A stretch of DNA of 64,000 nucleotides from Bos javanicus (lineage: Eukaryota > Chordata > Mammalia > Artiodactyla > Bovidae), in the NCBI RefSeq assembly GCF_032452875.1, contig NC_083878.1, positions 40,563,878-40,627,877 of the forward strand, given 5' to 3'. The notes under the pieces were generated by a model. It had not been told where the DNA came from. It was given only the letters and a program-made list of their open reading frames with translations, and searched no databases. Position 1 is the stretch's first letter, and each line of letters opens with the position of its first letter. Positions 11,250 to 24,059 of the stretch are shown one piece after another. The position numbers and the translations under genes are program-made.

Positions 11250-11841
11250 TAACAAATGATAGAATGATTTATCTGTAGTTTTATTTTTTAGAATTTGAGC
11301 AGAGCCATGACCATTAGCACAGGCTATATGTTTACCAGTTATTTGCCTCAGAGATTGAGACTGAAGTTGGACCACTAAACCCACACAAGCCAGTTTGCTT
11401 TTTTTTCCATAATTATAGATGTCACCCTTAACTCCAGCCTGTAATCTTAAACATAACACTCTTAGTCATAAAAACTTGAGACAAATTAACTATAAAATCT
11501 GTATATGCTTTATTGACAGTAAATCAAGAGCATTATATTTTATAAATAATGTTATTATAACTAAAATTAATTCTTGAAGCATTAAGATCAATCATTTATT
11601 CATGGATAAATGTTTAGATCAAGTGACTGCCATACATTTCTTGGGTAATCCTCTCAGATTAGCTCAATTTTGTTCTTTAAAAATAGAAGAAATCTTTGTG
11701 GGGTGGGGCAGAGAGAAAATAGAGTAACTGAGAGTTGTAGATATTGTCAAAGTTTAACTCACTTATCGATGAAGAAATAGACTTCTATCTAAATAGAAAA
11801 ACATTTTTATGTGTGGTTTTTATTTATTGTATTTTCTTGTT

Positions 11842-12039
11842 TGGTGGCTCAGTGGTAAAGAATCTGCCTTCCAGTGTGGGAGATGCTGGTTTGATCCCTG
11901 GGTCGGGAAGCTCCCCTGGAGAGGGAAATGGCAGCCCAGTCCAGTATTCTTGCCTAGGAAATCCCATGGACAGAGGAGCCTAGCGGGCTACAGTCCATGG
12001 GGTCGCAAAGAGTCAGACACGACTTAGTGACTAAACAAT
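11842..12039 (+). mobile_element. Bov-tA SINE
   Basis: Begins inside the tRNA head at TGGTGGCTCAGTGGTAAAG and continues through a BovA unit to AGACACGACTTAGTGACTAAAC. Sense to VRK2. Confidence 0.9.
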
Positions 12040-12263
12040 AACAACTTTCTAGTCAGCTAGAATGGATTGATTTTTAAGGTATGCTGAGTTATGTTCTGAA
12101 GAGCCTAACGATAATGCCAGCAACAAAATAAAGTTACTAAAACATGCATTGCTTCATAATATATTGCTGTGTTAAATGTTATTTTGGCAGTGTGTTATAG
12201 AGAACACTTTGAGATAGGCAGTTAATCTGACCTAACACAGTGCAACATTGTGGTCCCACCACA

Positions 12264-12537
12264 GTGCTGCTGCTGCTAAGTCGCTGCAGTCGTGTCTGAC
12301 TCTGTGCTACCCCATGGACGGCAGCCCACCGGGCTCCCCGTCCCTGGGATTCTCCAGGCAAGAGTACTGGAGTGGGTTGCCATTTCCTTCTCCAATGCAT
12401 GAAAGTGAAAAGTGAAAGTGAAGTCGCTCAGTCGTGTCTGACTCTGTGCTACCCCATGGACTGCAGCCTACCAGGCTCCTCTGCCCATGGAATTTTCTGG
12501 GCAAGATTACTGGAGTGGGTTGCCATTGCCTTCTCCC
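12264..12537 (-). mobile_element. BOV-A2 SINE (1 of 3 in cluster), antisense
   Basis: Full dimer in reverse: GCTGCTGCTAAGTCG at the left, the GTGAAAAGTGAAAGTGAAG linker in the middle, CCTTCTCC at the right. A short 9-bp duplication (CCCACCACA) flanks it at 12255-12263 and 12538-12546. Confidence 0.93.
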
Positions 12538-12694
12538 CCCACCACAATAGTTACTAGGAAATTTTGCAGATGATACCCTGGAGGTGAGAAGAAGGAAATA
12601 AATATGAAATAAGGATAACTTGTACTAGAAACTGTTGTATATAAGATAAATTAGTTCCCAGCTGAAGGTTTAAGAGGTAATAGTTGGTATAATC

Positions 12695-12970
12695 CTGAGA
12701 AGGCAATGGCACCCCACTCCAGTACTCTTGCCTGGAAAATCCCATGGACAGAGGAGCCTGGTAGGCTGCAGTCCATGGGGTCTTGAAGAGTCGGACACGA
12801 CTGAGTGACTTCATTTTCACTTTTCACTTTCATGCATTGGAGAAGGAAATGGCAACCCACTCCAGTCTTCTTGCCTGGAGAATCCCAGGGATGGGGGAGC
12901 CTAGTACGCTGCTGTCTATGGGGTCGCACAGAGTCGGACACGACTGAAGCGACTTACCAGCAGCAGCAGC
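12695..12970 (+). mobile_element. BOV-A2 SINE (2 of 3 in cluster)
   Basis: Complete dimer from CTGAGAAGGCAATGGCACCC to the CAG-repeat tail. A perfect 13-bp target-site duplication, AGTTGGTATAATC, flanks it at 12682-12694 and 12971-12983, which fixes both ends. Confidence 0.96.
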
Positions 12971-13156
12971 AGTTGGTATAATCTCAACAGATGAAGAGAT
13001 TGCTTGGGATTTTGTGAATTTAATAAATGTGTTGTACCTTTCATAAGAATTTAAATTTCCTAGAAATTGTATTTTAATTTTGTATGTGCTGACCATTGGC
13101 TGTTAATTTTGAGTTTTAAAAGCACAGTGTTCATTTAATTACCAGCTAAGAAATCT

Positions 13157-13433
13157 GCTGCTGCTACTGCTGCTAAGTCGCTTCAGTCGTGTCTGACTCT
13201 GCGACCTCATGGACTGCCCCCCACCAGGCTCCCCCGTCCCTGGGATTCTCCAGGCATGAACACTGGAGTGGGTTGCCATTTCCTTCTCCAATACATGAAA
13301 GTGAAAAGTGAAAGTGAAGTCGCTCAGTCGTGTCTGACTCTTCAAGACCCCATGGACTGCAGCCTACCAGGCTCCTCTGTCCATGGGATTTTCCAGGCAA
13401 GAGTACTGGAGTGGGGTGCCATTGCCTTCTCCG
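13157..13433 (-). mobile_element. BOV-A2 SINE (3 of 3 in cluster), antisense
   Basis: Complete dimer in reverse. A 12-bp duplication, GCTAAGAAATCT at 13145-13156 and GCTAAGGAATCT at 13434-13445, bounds it with one mismatch. Confidence 0.95.
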
Positions 13434-13445
13434 GCTAAGGAATCT

Positions 13446-16400
13446 AAATACCTGCAAACGTTTGGATTCTTTGTATAAAAAGGAAGCATTCTCCTAAGGT
13501 TCACTTAGTCTTTGCTTGTCTTTTTCATTTTTGTAAGTGTCCGATCTTTTTAACATATTTTATATTATGGGTCTTCATTTTCAGCATTCTACTGTCAAAC
13601 TCTTTTGCTTTAAGGGAAGATTTACAAACTGCTCTGTTCTTCAATAATTTATGCATTATGTCTCTTCCACTGCACCTGTTACTATCTTACAATGGTTTCA
13701 GTGGTCAAGGTTTTTAAATTTGAAGCCTATCGCTATAGGGAAGTTTCTTCTTCATGAAATGAGTTCACCTGTATTGTCACACACACACACACACACAAAA
13801 CTCTCAACTTTCGGGAGCTTCTGGCTTCCTTATGAAATATGAATGGAGTTTAGCTTCTGAAGTGTTTTAGGCTTTTTTCTTTAGGTATGGAAGAAGAGTA
13901 AGAAGTAGTCTTCTTTAAGAAACAGGAATATCTATGTTTATAAAATAAATGAGAAGAAAATTAAGAAACTCTAAAGCTCTAAATAGGAGTATTCACTAGA
14001 AACTAGCTATTTGGATGATGAAAATTTGTTCACCCTCCTCACTTAACGATGATTCAAAAATGTTCATGGATCCTATACTGCTTACATACTTGGTTTTGCA
14101 GTTCGTGCATCTTCAGAATGTTTGTCCCTTGTAACTCCATTACATGAACTGAGTATATTATGCAATTTTCTACATGAAAGGGCATTTTAAGAGGAAGGAC
14201 ATAAAACTCAGCAATTATTTCAAGAAAATTTTTGAAGGTTTCCATTCTTTTAAAAGGGAAAAAGACAGTCGTCCTGACTTCATTTAGTCAGGAAGACTTT
14301 GCTTTAACATCTCCAATCAAGTAATACTTGAGGGAAAAGATTTTGTAGAAAGATATCCATTGAAGGCCAGAAACATCTACAGATGCAGTGTGATCCTAGG
14401 CAATGAGGCATGTGGCCCTTCATTGGCATTATATGATAACAGGAGGATCTTCTGGCAGAAGAGCTGACTTTTGCTGCGTTCTGCATGCTGCCCCTCCAAG
14501 CCCATCTTTGATTGGCACCTATGCCCTATTGAAACTGGCATCACACCTTCTGAATGGGCACAGTGCCAGCCAAGCAGATGGGTATGGGCAAAAGCATGCC
14601 AGAAACCCAGTATGTGCATCAAGTTTAAGTATCAGGGGCCCAAACTCCCATCCAGGGATATAAAAACTGCAGTCTGTTGAGAGCTTTTTGTGCTTAAGGT
14701 TAAAGGACATGCCATTTCTACTCCAGCTTAGAGGTTGATTAATTTTGAAAGTCAAACAGGAGCTCCTGTGGCAGTGTCAAGCAAAATTCTATCTTTGGTG
14801 AATGAGAATTACTACATCATGTAGGGAAGAGAAAAGTATTGTAATGAAGTTTCCAGTGAGAGTTACTCTCCTGCAAGTGCCTCCAGCACTTAAGCAGCAT
14901 GCATTCATTGGAGATGAATATTTCTGTTCTCCAGCAGAGCCAGGTGCATTCAAAGCCAGATCTTCAACCTGCTGCAGTAAAGAACCCTAAATTTAGAAAG
15001 GGCAGGTAAAGTTTGGAAGAACTCCTTGGTGGCAGCTCTCACCATGAGCCGATGAGGCTTCACAAAAGTGTATAAAGGAGATGAAGGAAAAACTCCAAAT
15101 TAAAAACCTTCAGATTACTTCAATCTGAAACAGAAAGATCTTTAATAAAGGGAAAAGTTTAGTCCTTTCTCTAAATGCAGAAAATTTTTTGAATTTTATA
15201 TCAATAAAAAGTTAGTTTACCAAAACGTTAGAACCGACTTAATGCATAAGTAACAAAGCTTCCTATTCTAACATTTATTTCATTGCATGTCTATCATGTA
15301 TATAAACTTCCCTTCTTGAATAATGGATTTTGCATAAAATTGAGTTCTAAATATCATATTCCTTATGATCGTCTCACACCAGCTACAGAACTGGGCAAAA
15401 ATGAAAAAAAAAGGGCATCATTTCTTGTGATCACTTTAATCGTATTCTCTAAATGCTCTTAAATTTACAAGAATGCCTATAAGACCAGCTGTGGCCAAGA
15501 GAAGCTTTTTGTAATCGCCTTATAGCCATTGCTTTTTCTTTTCCACTGTGTAAACTTTATCTATGGAGCAGATTCCATGAGACCATTGTGAATACTTCAA
15601 CGTATTCAAAACATATAACTGCCACAAATTAAACTACTAAAACTAAAGCTGGTGCATTGTAACTGCCAAGTAAAGCTGGCACGTCCCTCCGTCAGACTGC
15701 GGGAGAGTATGCCATACAGTCCTCAGAAAACACAATTCATCCAGAAGCACTCTTGTCACTTGCTCTGATATTAAACCAGAGAAAGTGACATTAATTAAAG
15801 AAGTGACATGAGCCAACAAAAGCAATGAAATTCTAAGCTTTGGCTCGTGCAGACCTTACTCCCAACTTGCTGTACTTAGGTATCATGGCCATGTAAGAGG
15901 AGTATGGCTACTTCCCTTCTCCTCCTCCTCTCATCCTTCCATTCGGAAACATCGTTTTCAGGCAACTAAAATTTCATGCCCAGGGTTGCCCTAGCCAGTT
16001 GGTACACTGCAGGGTTTCCTAAAATAGTCATGTGGTGGCATGTGATGCATTTACTGCAGTTGGTAACTGCATGAGATGAACAACTAGGGACGGAGGCGAG
16101 TTGGTCTTACAAAAAGGCAAACAGCAGCCGAATTGAGCAGAGTCCATAGACTGAGTAGACTGAGAGCTAGGGGAGTCTGTTGCTAGGATCACTGGTGGAA
16201 ACAAATGATGGCTGGTAGGCCTTATGAAAATTCTAACACGCTAACGAGGCAAGCAGGGGAGTAGCCATCACTTTTCTTGCTTGCTCTTTGTTCCTTCCTG
16301 TAATACGTCCTTTCGCAGTGCTTATCTTATTTCCTGTGATTGCCATTTGTAAACTGTTTACCCTCCACCAATACTAGATTATAAACTCCTTGTAGGCCTT

Positions 16401-17974
16401 CTCTCAGAATGCTTCGACAAGGCCTGATAGATAATAGCTTAAAAAACGATTGGTTAAATTAAAACTAGTCTGTTGGGGAAAAATAATTTTCCCAACAGTT
16501 GGCTTATCTGTGATGAAATTTTGTGCTGTTGGTATTATAACATGTGGCATGTGTGTAAGGTTCTGTGTTTTTAGAGTTAGAGGCCTTATTTTATTTATCT
16601 TGGGGAGCTTGAGGGGATATAAGTTTCTGTTCATTCTCTTTCCAAGTATGTTTTTTAAATATAAGAAGCCATGTACTTAATCCATAGATTATAGGATTTA
16701 CTGAGGGAGTCTACTTTGCTAATGCACAGCACAGAGAGAGTTAAAAAAAAATGGACATTAAGATTAAACATTAAGTTTTGTGTTTAGAATGAAACAGTTC
16801 TACAGAGTAGCACTTAATTGAAGTAGCCTTAATAGCAAGTATAAACTTTTGTGGAGAAAATAGATGGGGTTTAATGTTAAATGGATTGACTTATAGGGAT
16901 GTAAATATATTTCAAAAATCTACTTTTCAAAGAATGTAAACACAACTTTAATGGAAAATAAATTTTTGGTATTTCTATTAATCCAAGTGAATGAAAGATT
17001 TGATTAAGAGTTTTGTACGTAGTCAGAAGCTTTTGTTATAGTTTCTGGGCATGGGTGTTTTATGTTTGAGATCAGGAATTTTCTGTGTAATTAGTCATGA
17101 GGTTTAATGTACATTTTTAATATCAGACAGACAATGGCTTCAAAGAGACAGCAGTGCTGCAAAGGAGCAAGAAAAGAAGGCCAAAGTTGACACACACAGA
17201 GGCAAAACAGTGTAGGAAAAATCAACACGTTTTGCAAAATCAATCATTGAAAATGTGTCAGTGTTCAGGAGACTGTCTTTAATTTGCAATCCAAGTGAAA
17301 AAGAGTATTTAAATATGAGAGGCAGTATTATTGAGCCCAGCATGCCTGCTACCACTTGTTTGACTAGCTCAGAATAGAACACTGAGAGGCAAGGGCTCAA
17401 AGTTAAATGAACATTTATACATTTTAAAATCAAATGAAAGATTCAGAGTATATTCATGAATTAATTTTTTTTCAGAACCCTAAATTTAATCAGCTGGAAT
17501 TACTTTTAAAGTGCCATTCTATTTAACTTTTGGGAATGATGAATTTGCCTTTTAATAGGAATGCTGTATTTTATCATGAAGATGAAACAAACTGTCTTTT
17601 GTTAATTATTCCCCAGAGACACTGGCCATTTTTCTCTCCTATGCTTAGTGTGGAGTAAAGGCAGCTTCCCGCAATTTATATCAAGCAAGAGCAATCGGAA
17701 GCTACAACATGTGTGAAAGAGGCTCGTGGAAGGCTTAGCTTAGCATCCATTGTAGCTGTTCTGAAGGCCACCTAATGAAATTCACAGAGGTGGTGTTAAC
17801 CAAAGCCTCACTGTGGAGGCCGTGAACACAAGACACAGAGCAGTGAAAAGGAATGAAAGCAAGAATCCCTGGTAAAGACTAGCAGATGAGTCATATGTGT
17901 CTGGGGCATGCTGCCAGGCATAGTTTCTGAAACCTTTTTTAGGAAATCTTCATCCTCATCCACTACTAATAGAA
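13446..17974. other. Repeat-poor intronic block
   Basis: About 4.5 kb with no young LINE or SINE, unlike the rest of the window. It includes a (CA)10 tract at 13778-13797 and higher-complexity segments at 14290-15000, 15370-15830 and 17550-17960. I recognise no protein. The lack of insertions is compatible with conserved noncoding sequence but does not show it. Confidence 0.5.
13778..13797. repeat. (CA)10 microsatellite
   Basis: A short uninterrupted CA run followed by A-rich sequence. Likely length-variable. Confidence 0.85.
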
Positions 17975-18145
17975 TCTTTTACTCAGTGTGTGCCAAGCTC
18001 TGTGTTAAATGCTTCATATGGATTATTTCATTTAATTCTCCCAGCAGCTTGACAAGGCAGTTTTGAGGCCTAGGAATTTTAAGTAATTTGTCTAATTGTC
18101 TTCCATCTCCATTTGAACTCGGGTCTCTCTGCTCTCCTGGTTGGT
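17975..18145 (+). mobile_element. MIR SINE fossil
   Basis: Contains the MIR core and 3' phrases 'gtgccaagctctgtgttaaatgctt', 'ggattatttcatttaattctcccagcag' and 'tttgaactcgggtctctctgctctcc'. Ancient and diverged. Confidence 0.75.
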
Positions 18146-18922
18146 GTCTTTTGTCAAAGAACACTCTGAATTTATTACTAGCCAGAGAAAATAGTGACAA
18201 ATGACATGCCTGTGACATGCTCATTTCTAAAGTAACTGAAATATTTAATTGATAGTATTGGCAGCTAATTTAAGAAATATGTTAGCGCTGATGCTGATAA
18301 TAGTGTCATTTTCATTCAGATTGACAACTTGAGGTGTAGAGCATTCGTGATATGTTTTTAATATTTTCACAAAATCTGTGAAAGTACATCTGATATTTAT
18401 AGTAAATCTAATGTTAAGAACTGGAAAAAATACATATACTAAAAATGTACCTAGAACAAACAATATTTTTATGGAAAAAAACGTGAGAATAATCAATCAG
18501 TAGTGCATACAAACTGATGGGAAAGATTAGATTTTTCTGCTTTTTAAAAATAAGTATGTCAAAAAAAAATAAGTATGTTGAGTTTATGGGGATATTATGC
18601 ATTTGTTTTGAGGGTAATAAGCAACAAGGAGATCAAAAGAAGCCTCTTTAAATCCCTATGACAGACTTTAATAAGCATCATGTGAAAATAGATTTTTTTA
18701 CAAATATTGAATTGTTTTTGGCATGTCTTTTTTCCATTGGGTAATAATTAAAAGATATACTATTTAGGAAACTAAGTCTTTTAAGAAAATTAAAAAAACC
18801 CAAATACTTGGATAAGTGAAATGTTGATAAAGAATATGTTTCTTTATAGAATTTGTTCATATACCAAAATATTTATAATATAAGTATAGTTTAAAAAAAT
18901 TATTCAGTCAACATATTATTAT

Positions 18923-19008
18923 CAGATCAGATCAGATCAGTCGCTCAGTCGTGTCCGACTCTTTGTGACCCCATGAATTGCAGCATACCAGGCCTCCCTG
19001 TCCATCAC
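18923..19008 (-). mobile_element. Minimal BovB insertion (86 bp) with TSD
   Basis: Reverse complement of the last 86 bp of BovB, with an ATCAG-repeat tail on the left and TGTCCATCAC on the right. A perfect 14-bp target-site duplication (CAACATATTATTAT) flanks it at 18909-18922 and 19009-19022. It shows how little of the BovB 3' end can be integrated. Confidence 0.95.
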
Positions 19009-19489
19009 CAACATATTATTATACACCAATATTTATCATGTACCCATAGATGATTTTATGAAAAAACTATAACATTTCATGTACAGGCAAATCTTTATGT
19101 TTTTAATGGAGAAGTGATACTTATTAGATATTGTAATGCTAGTTTCATGCTTTGATACTTTTTTCTTGCCAGTATATACATAGCAAGGAAAAGAATGAAC
19201 GAAGTATAATATTGCATTAGAGGGCATGTTACTGAGCACTTTTGGTGATAGTTATTAATTTCAGTTTCTGGAGAATGTGAAGAAAAATGCTCTTCATTAC
19301 ACTTCATCATGTTTCTATTAAAGGATTATGTGTTACACTTCTGACATAGATTTCCAGTATCAAATGTGAGTACTGTATTACAGTTGAGGATGGAATATTA
19401 GTTATATAAACCTTCTGTCTTACAAAGTGTTAGGAGGATGGTAGAAGGAAAAGTAGTAAAACCCACTGAACAATCCCCACACAATACAC

Positions 19490-20100
19490 TTCAAGACAAA
19501 TGAAAAGAAAGCCATAGAATAGCCAGGACATGGAAGCAACCTAGATGCCATCAGCAGACGAATGGACAAGAAAGCTGTGATACATAAACAATGGAATATT
19601 ACTCAGCCATTAAAAAAATACATTTGAATCAGTTCTAATAAGGTGGATGAAACTGGAGCCTATTAGACAGAATGAAGTAAGCCAGAAAGAAAAACACCAA
19701 TTCAGTATACTAACACATATATATGGAATTTAGAAAGATGGTAACTATAACCCTGTATGCGAGACAGCAAAAGAGACACAGATGTATAGAACAGTCCTTT
19801 GGACTCTGGGAGAAGGTGAGGGCGGGATGATATGGAAGAATGGCATTGAAACATGTGAATTATCACATGTGAAATGAATTGCCAGTCCAGGTTTGACGCA
19901 TGATACAGGGTGCTTGGGGCTGGTGCACTGGGATGACCCAGAGGGATGAGATGGGGAGGGAGGTGGTGGGCGGGTGAGTTCAGGATGGGGAACACATGTA
20001 CACCCATGGCGGATTCGTGTCAATATATGGCAAAACCAATACAATATTGTAAAGTAAAATAAATAAATAAATAAAACTGAAAAAAAAAAGGTTCAAGAAA
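19490..20100 (+). mobile_element. L1 3' end, ruminant-type, 5'-truncated
   Basis: Carries the L1 3' phrases 'aatggaatattactcagccatt', 'ggatgaaactggagcctatta', 'gagacagcaaaagagacac' and the terminus 'tatggcaaaaccaatacaatattgtaaagtaaa'. It ends in an (AAAT)n and poly(A) tail. Short flanking similarity (AAAAGAAAG) hints at a duplication. Confidence 0.9.
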
Positions 20101-20109
20101 AAAAAAAAA

Positions 20110-21320
20110 GAAAGTCAAACAAAGTTGCATATCTAACAGACCATTGTTGTGTGATGAAAAGGGGAAGAAGAAAAGCTGTAAGACTTCCATGAGACTAGAA
20201 TTTTCATTCTAGTAGAAAACATTTGAGCAAGTACAGATGTTCTGAAATTAACTACTTTAAATTGAATGCATTATGGAATCTATGTTAAAAATAAGAGGTT
20301 TTTGGTTGGGGAAGGACCTTTAAATTCCTTCTGACCCTGAGAATCTGTGAAATCCTGAAAGATGGTGAGAGATACTAAAACATGGATAAAGGCTTTAAGG
20401 AAAGAATTGACCCAGCTGAACAAAGAGTTAGTTCTGCTATTAATAAGCAAGCAAAATAAATCTAAGCCACAGAAAAATGATGTAAAGAGATCATCAAGAA
20501 GAAAAACATAATGGTTCTATTATCTGTTTATTTAGTATGTTTTTGGAGAATAAGAATATTATATGAAAATGTAAAGACTTGCAAAATAGAGACCATGTGG
20601 AATGATATAAGGAAGATTTCCCTTATTTGAAACCTAATTTCATCATGAATATTAGTGTTTCAAAAAGTGAGAGTGGAGCCAAAACTCTTACATAGTAGCT
20701 TTTTAAACATAAAATATATAATTTCAGGAAGGGAGTTCAATAACTACTTCAGCCCTTAATTCATAGACTGACAATAGAAAGAGAGCTAAGAGAAATATGG
20801 CTATCATTCCAGTATACTATTTGGCCAAACTGAATTCCTCTTAAGAGAGAAGGAAACATTTGAGGATTTAGGAAGTCTGAAATGATTTTATAATAGATTA
20901 CCACAAAGATAAAGTAGACTTGAAAGTATGTAAGTGAATAAGACTTCCAAGAGATAAATGAATTACAATATTGAGAAAAGATTGATGATACAAAGTAAAA
21001 AGTTGAGTGAAAACTGGAGTTATGGACATAATTTTATAATACATTTTGCATTTCTAAAATAGATTCAAGAACTGTGGTTAGGACTTACAGGATTACGAGT
21101 TAAACAGAAAAGTTGTTATGTATCAACTCATCAGGCAAGCTCAAAATGTATTTAGTTAATAATAAGGAAAACATCTGAATTAGAGTATATCAGTGTGGAG
21201 TGAGAAATAAATGGATTGAAAGATAGTCTATTATAAGATAAAATGTGTAATATATACCACAACCAGTAAATAATTAGTGAAGGGGAGCAGAAAAGAATAA
21301 CAATAATATAAATTTGCAGA
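20110..21320. other. Intronic stretch without recognised features
   Basis: Very AT-rich sequence between the L1 tail and the next BovB-like element. I see no coding, RNA or young repeat signature. Confidence 0.5.
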
Positions 21321-21334
21321 GTGTTGTATTATAA

Positions 21335-21490
21335 CTTGTTATTTGTTGTTCAGTCGTGTCCGACTCTTTGCAGACTCTAGGGACTGCAGCATGCCAGGCT
21401 TCCCTGTCGTTTCCCATCTTCCAGAGGTTGCTTAAACTCAAGTCCATTGAGTTGGTGATGCTGTCCAACCATCTTGTCCTCATATCATAA
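21335..21490 (-). mobile_element. Diverged BovB-related 3' end with TSD
   Basis: The stretch from TTGTTGTTCAGTCGTGTCCG to ACCATCTTGTCCTCAT is a variant of the BovB 3' end in reverse. A perfect 11-bp duplication, TTGTATTATAA, lies at 21324-21334 and 21491-21501. It looks older than typical BovB copies here. Confidence 0.85.
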
Positions 21491-21502
21491 TTGTATTATA
21501 AT

Positions 21503-21568
21503 CAGTTCAGTACAGTTCAGTTCAGTCGCTCAGTTGTATCCGACTCTTTGTGACCCCATGGACTGCAG
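21503..21568 (-). mobile_element. BovB 3' tip, antisense
   Basis: An ACTGA-type tail in reverse (CAGTTCAGTACAGTTCAGTT) followed by CGCTCAGTTGTATCCGACTC and the terminus GGACTGCAG. About 66 bp only. Confidence 0.85.
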
Positions 21569-22171
21569 TACAATTGCCAGTTACCACACTAGACAAAAAA
21601 CTGTCTGAAATCTATTAAAGAATATCATTGACCAAAACCCCATAACTACTTGCCAAAAGAGAAATACTTGAAAACAATAAAATATTAAGATATTAAAGAA
21701 TCAAGTTTTTTCATGCACGTGTAAGCAAAGAGTAAGATGAGCATTTCAAAAAATTATCTTATTTTCTACAGTAAAATATCATTACGAGAACTAGACAAGA
21801 TAAAACCAAGTGAAAATAAAACGATAGAATTTGATACGGCCAGATTGCTAGTGTTGTGTTTTTTTTCCTTAGAGAAAAGAGAAAAAAAAAAGAAAATCTA
21901 GCAGATATTCAAGAACATGTTACAAATATAACTAGAGGTATTATAAACAAAGTCAGGAAATGACTAATCAGTCACCTGTTAGGTCTTCATACTGGTCTCT
22001 ATGGAACCCAAATATACAGGTAAAAGGAGTAGGGGCTCTGGTCCCTCCACCCATGTTTCAACCTGAGCATTCTGCATTGTTCTAATCTTTTTATCAGGCT
22101 GAAAAGAAACATTTCATTACTAAAAGAGTTTGAAGATAACTGATTATACTCTAGTAAGCTCCAAAGTAAAG

Positions 22172-23506
22172 CTCCCAAAGAAAGGCAGTGCCAAAGAATG
22201 CTCAAACTACCGCACAATTGCACTCATCTCACATGCTAGTAAAGTAATGCTCAAATTCTCCAAGCCACGCTTCAGCAATACGTGAACCGTGAACTTCCAG
22301 ATGTTCAAGCTGGTTTTAGGAAAGGCAGAGGAACCAGAGATCAAATTGCCAACATCTGCTGAATCATCAAAAAAGCAAGAGAGTTCCAGAAAAACATCTA
22401 TTTCTGCTTTTTATTGACTATGCCAAAGCCTTTGACTGTGTGGATCATAATAAACTGTGGAAAATTCTAAAAGAGATGGGAATAGCAGACCACCTGACCT
22501 GCCTCTTAAGAAACCTGTATGCAGATCAGGAAGCGACAGTTAGAACTGGACATGGAACAACAGACTGGTTCCAAATAGGAAAAGGAGTACGTCAAGGCTG
22601 TATATTGTCACCCTGCTTGTTTAACTTATATGCAGAGTACATCATGAGAAACGCTGGGCTGGAAGAAGCAGAAGCTGGAATCAGGATTGCCGGGAGAAAT
22701 ATCAATAACCTCAGATATGCAGATGACACCACCTTTATGGCAGAAAGTGAAGAGGAACTAAAAAGCCTCTTGATGAAAGTGAAAGAGGAGAGTGAAGAAG
22801 TTGGCTTAAAGCTCAACATTCAGAAAACTAACATCATGGCATCTGGTCCCATCACTTCATGGCAAATAGATGGGGAAACAGTGGAAACAGTGTCAGACTT
22901 AATTTTTCTGGGCTCCAGTATCACTGCAGATGGTGACTGTAGCCATGAAATTAAAAGACGCTTACTCTTTGGAAGGAAAGTTATGACCAACCTAGACAGC
23001 ATATTAAAAAGCAGAGACATTTACTTTGTCAACAAAGGTCTGTCTAGTCAAGGTTATGGTTTTTCCAGTGGTCATGTGTGGGTGTTAGAGTTGGACTATA
23101 AAGAAAGCTGAGTGCCGAATAATTGATGCTTTTGAACTTTTGTATTGGAGAAGACTCTTGAGAGTCCTTTGGACTGCAAGGAGATCCAACCAGTCTATCC
23201 TAAAGATCAGTCCTGGGTGTTCATTGGTAGGACTGATTTTGAAGCTGAAACTCTAATATTTTGGGCACCTGATGTGAAGAACTGACTCATTTGAAAAGAC
23301 CCTGATGTTGAGAAAGATTGAGGGCAGGAGGAGAAGGGGACGACAGAGGATGTGATGGTTGGATGGCATCACCAACTCAATGGACATTGGTTTGGTTGGA
23401 CTCCGGGAGTTGGTTATGGAGAGGGAAGCCTGGCGTGCTGCAGTTCATGGGGTCGCAAAGAGTCAGATATGACTGAGCGACCTGAACTGAACTGAAGTGA
23501 AAGTTG
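22172..23506 (+). mobile_element. BovB LINE with reverse-transcriptase core
   Basis: A 1.33-kb 5'-truncated BovB (RTE clade) ending in an ACTGA tail. An open frame at 22440-23111 (223 codons) covers part of the reverse transcriptase, with the VRQGCILSPCLFNLYAEYI motif and the YADD catalytic box in the NNLRYADDTTF stretch. The frame is entered from an internal Met, and the domain's upstream part (22172-22439) is out of frame; the end diverges after residue 195 (a frameshift near 23020). No endonuclease domain is present, so the copy cannot be autonomous. BovB is known to have entered ruminants by horizontal transfer. Confidence 0.95.
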
Positions 23507-23690
23507 AATATGCAATTAACAAGAATTTATATTTGGAAGGGATTTAACAGCATTATCCAGAATAAGATTTTTTCCCTAATCGTATAAGAACTCATTTTGT
23601 GTGTGGTGATTTTAGTAAATTAAAAAAAGCAGAATTTGTATATGCCGTAGTCTTGGACACAATGGTGAAAATATATACCAGTAAGTCTCA

Positions 23691-23791
23691 GTGAACTCCG
23701 GGAGTTGGTGATGGACAGGGAGGCCTGGCATGCTGCGATTCTTGGAGTCGCTAAGAGTCAGACACGACTGAGCGACTGATCTGATCTGATC
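23691..23791 (+). mobile_element. BovB 3' tip with ATCTG tail
   Basis: Begins at AGTCTCAGTGAACTCCGGGA and ends GCGACTGATCTGATCTGATC. The tail repeat differs from the ACTGA tail of most neighbours, indicating a second BovB 3'-end class. Confidence 0.92.
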
Positions 23792-24059
23792 ATCTTGCTA
23801 GCTTTGTTATTCTCTTATAACCTGCATTCTGTCTCCACAGTTTCTGTGTATTCAAATTGTGTTTATTTGAAGTTCCCTTCCCCCTTGAAGTCTATTGTTT
23901 TCCTTTTTTACATTTTCTGCCAGAGTTGTATATTTTTTGTACTTGTTTTCAATAATATTTTTGCCTGTCTTTTGTCAGAGACAAAATTTTGGAGAGTTTA
24001 CATTGAAGATATGTTGAGTTTTCAATTCAGAAATACAGTATCTTTCTCCATTTCTGTAG

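Noticed and set aside
18921..18945. CRISPR-like or regulatory ATCAG array
   Set aside because: It is the short tandem tail of a BovB insertion, with no spacers.
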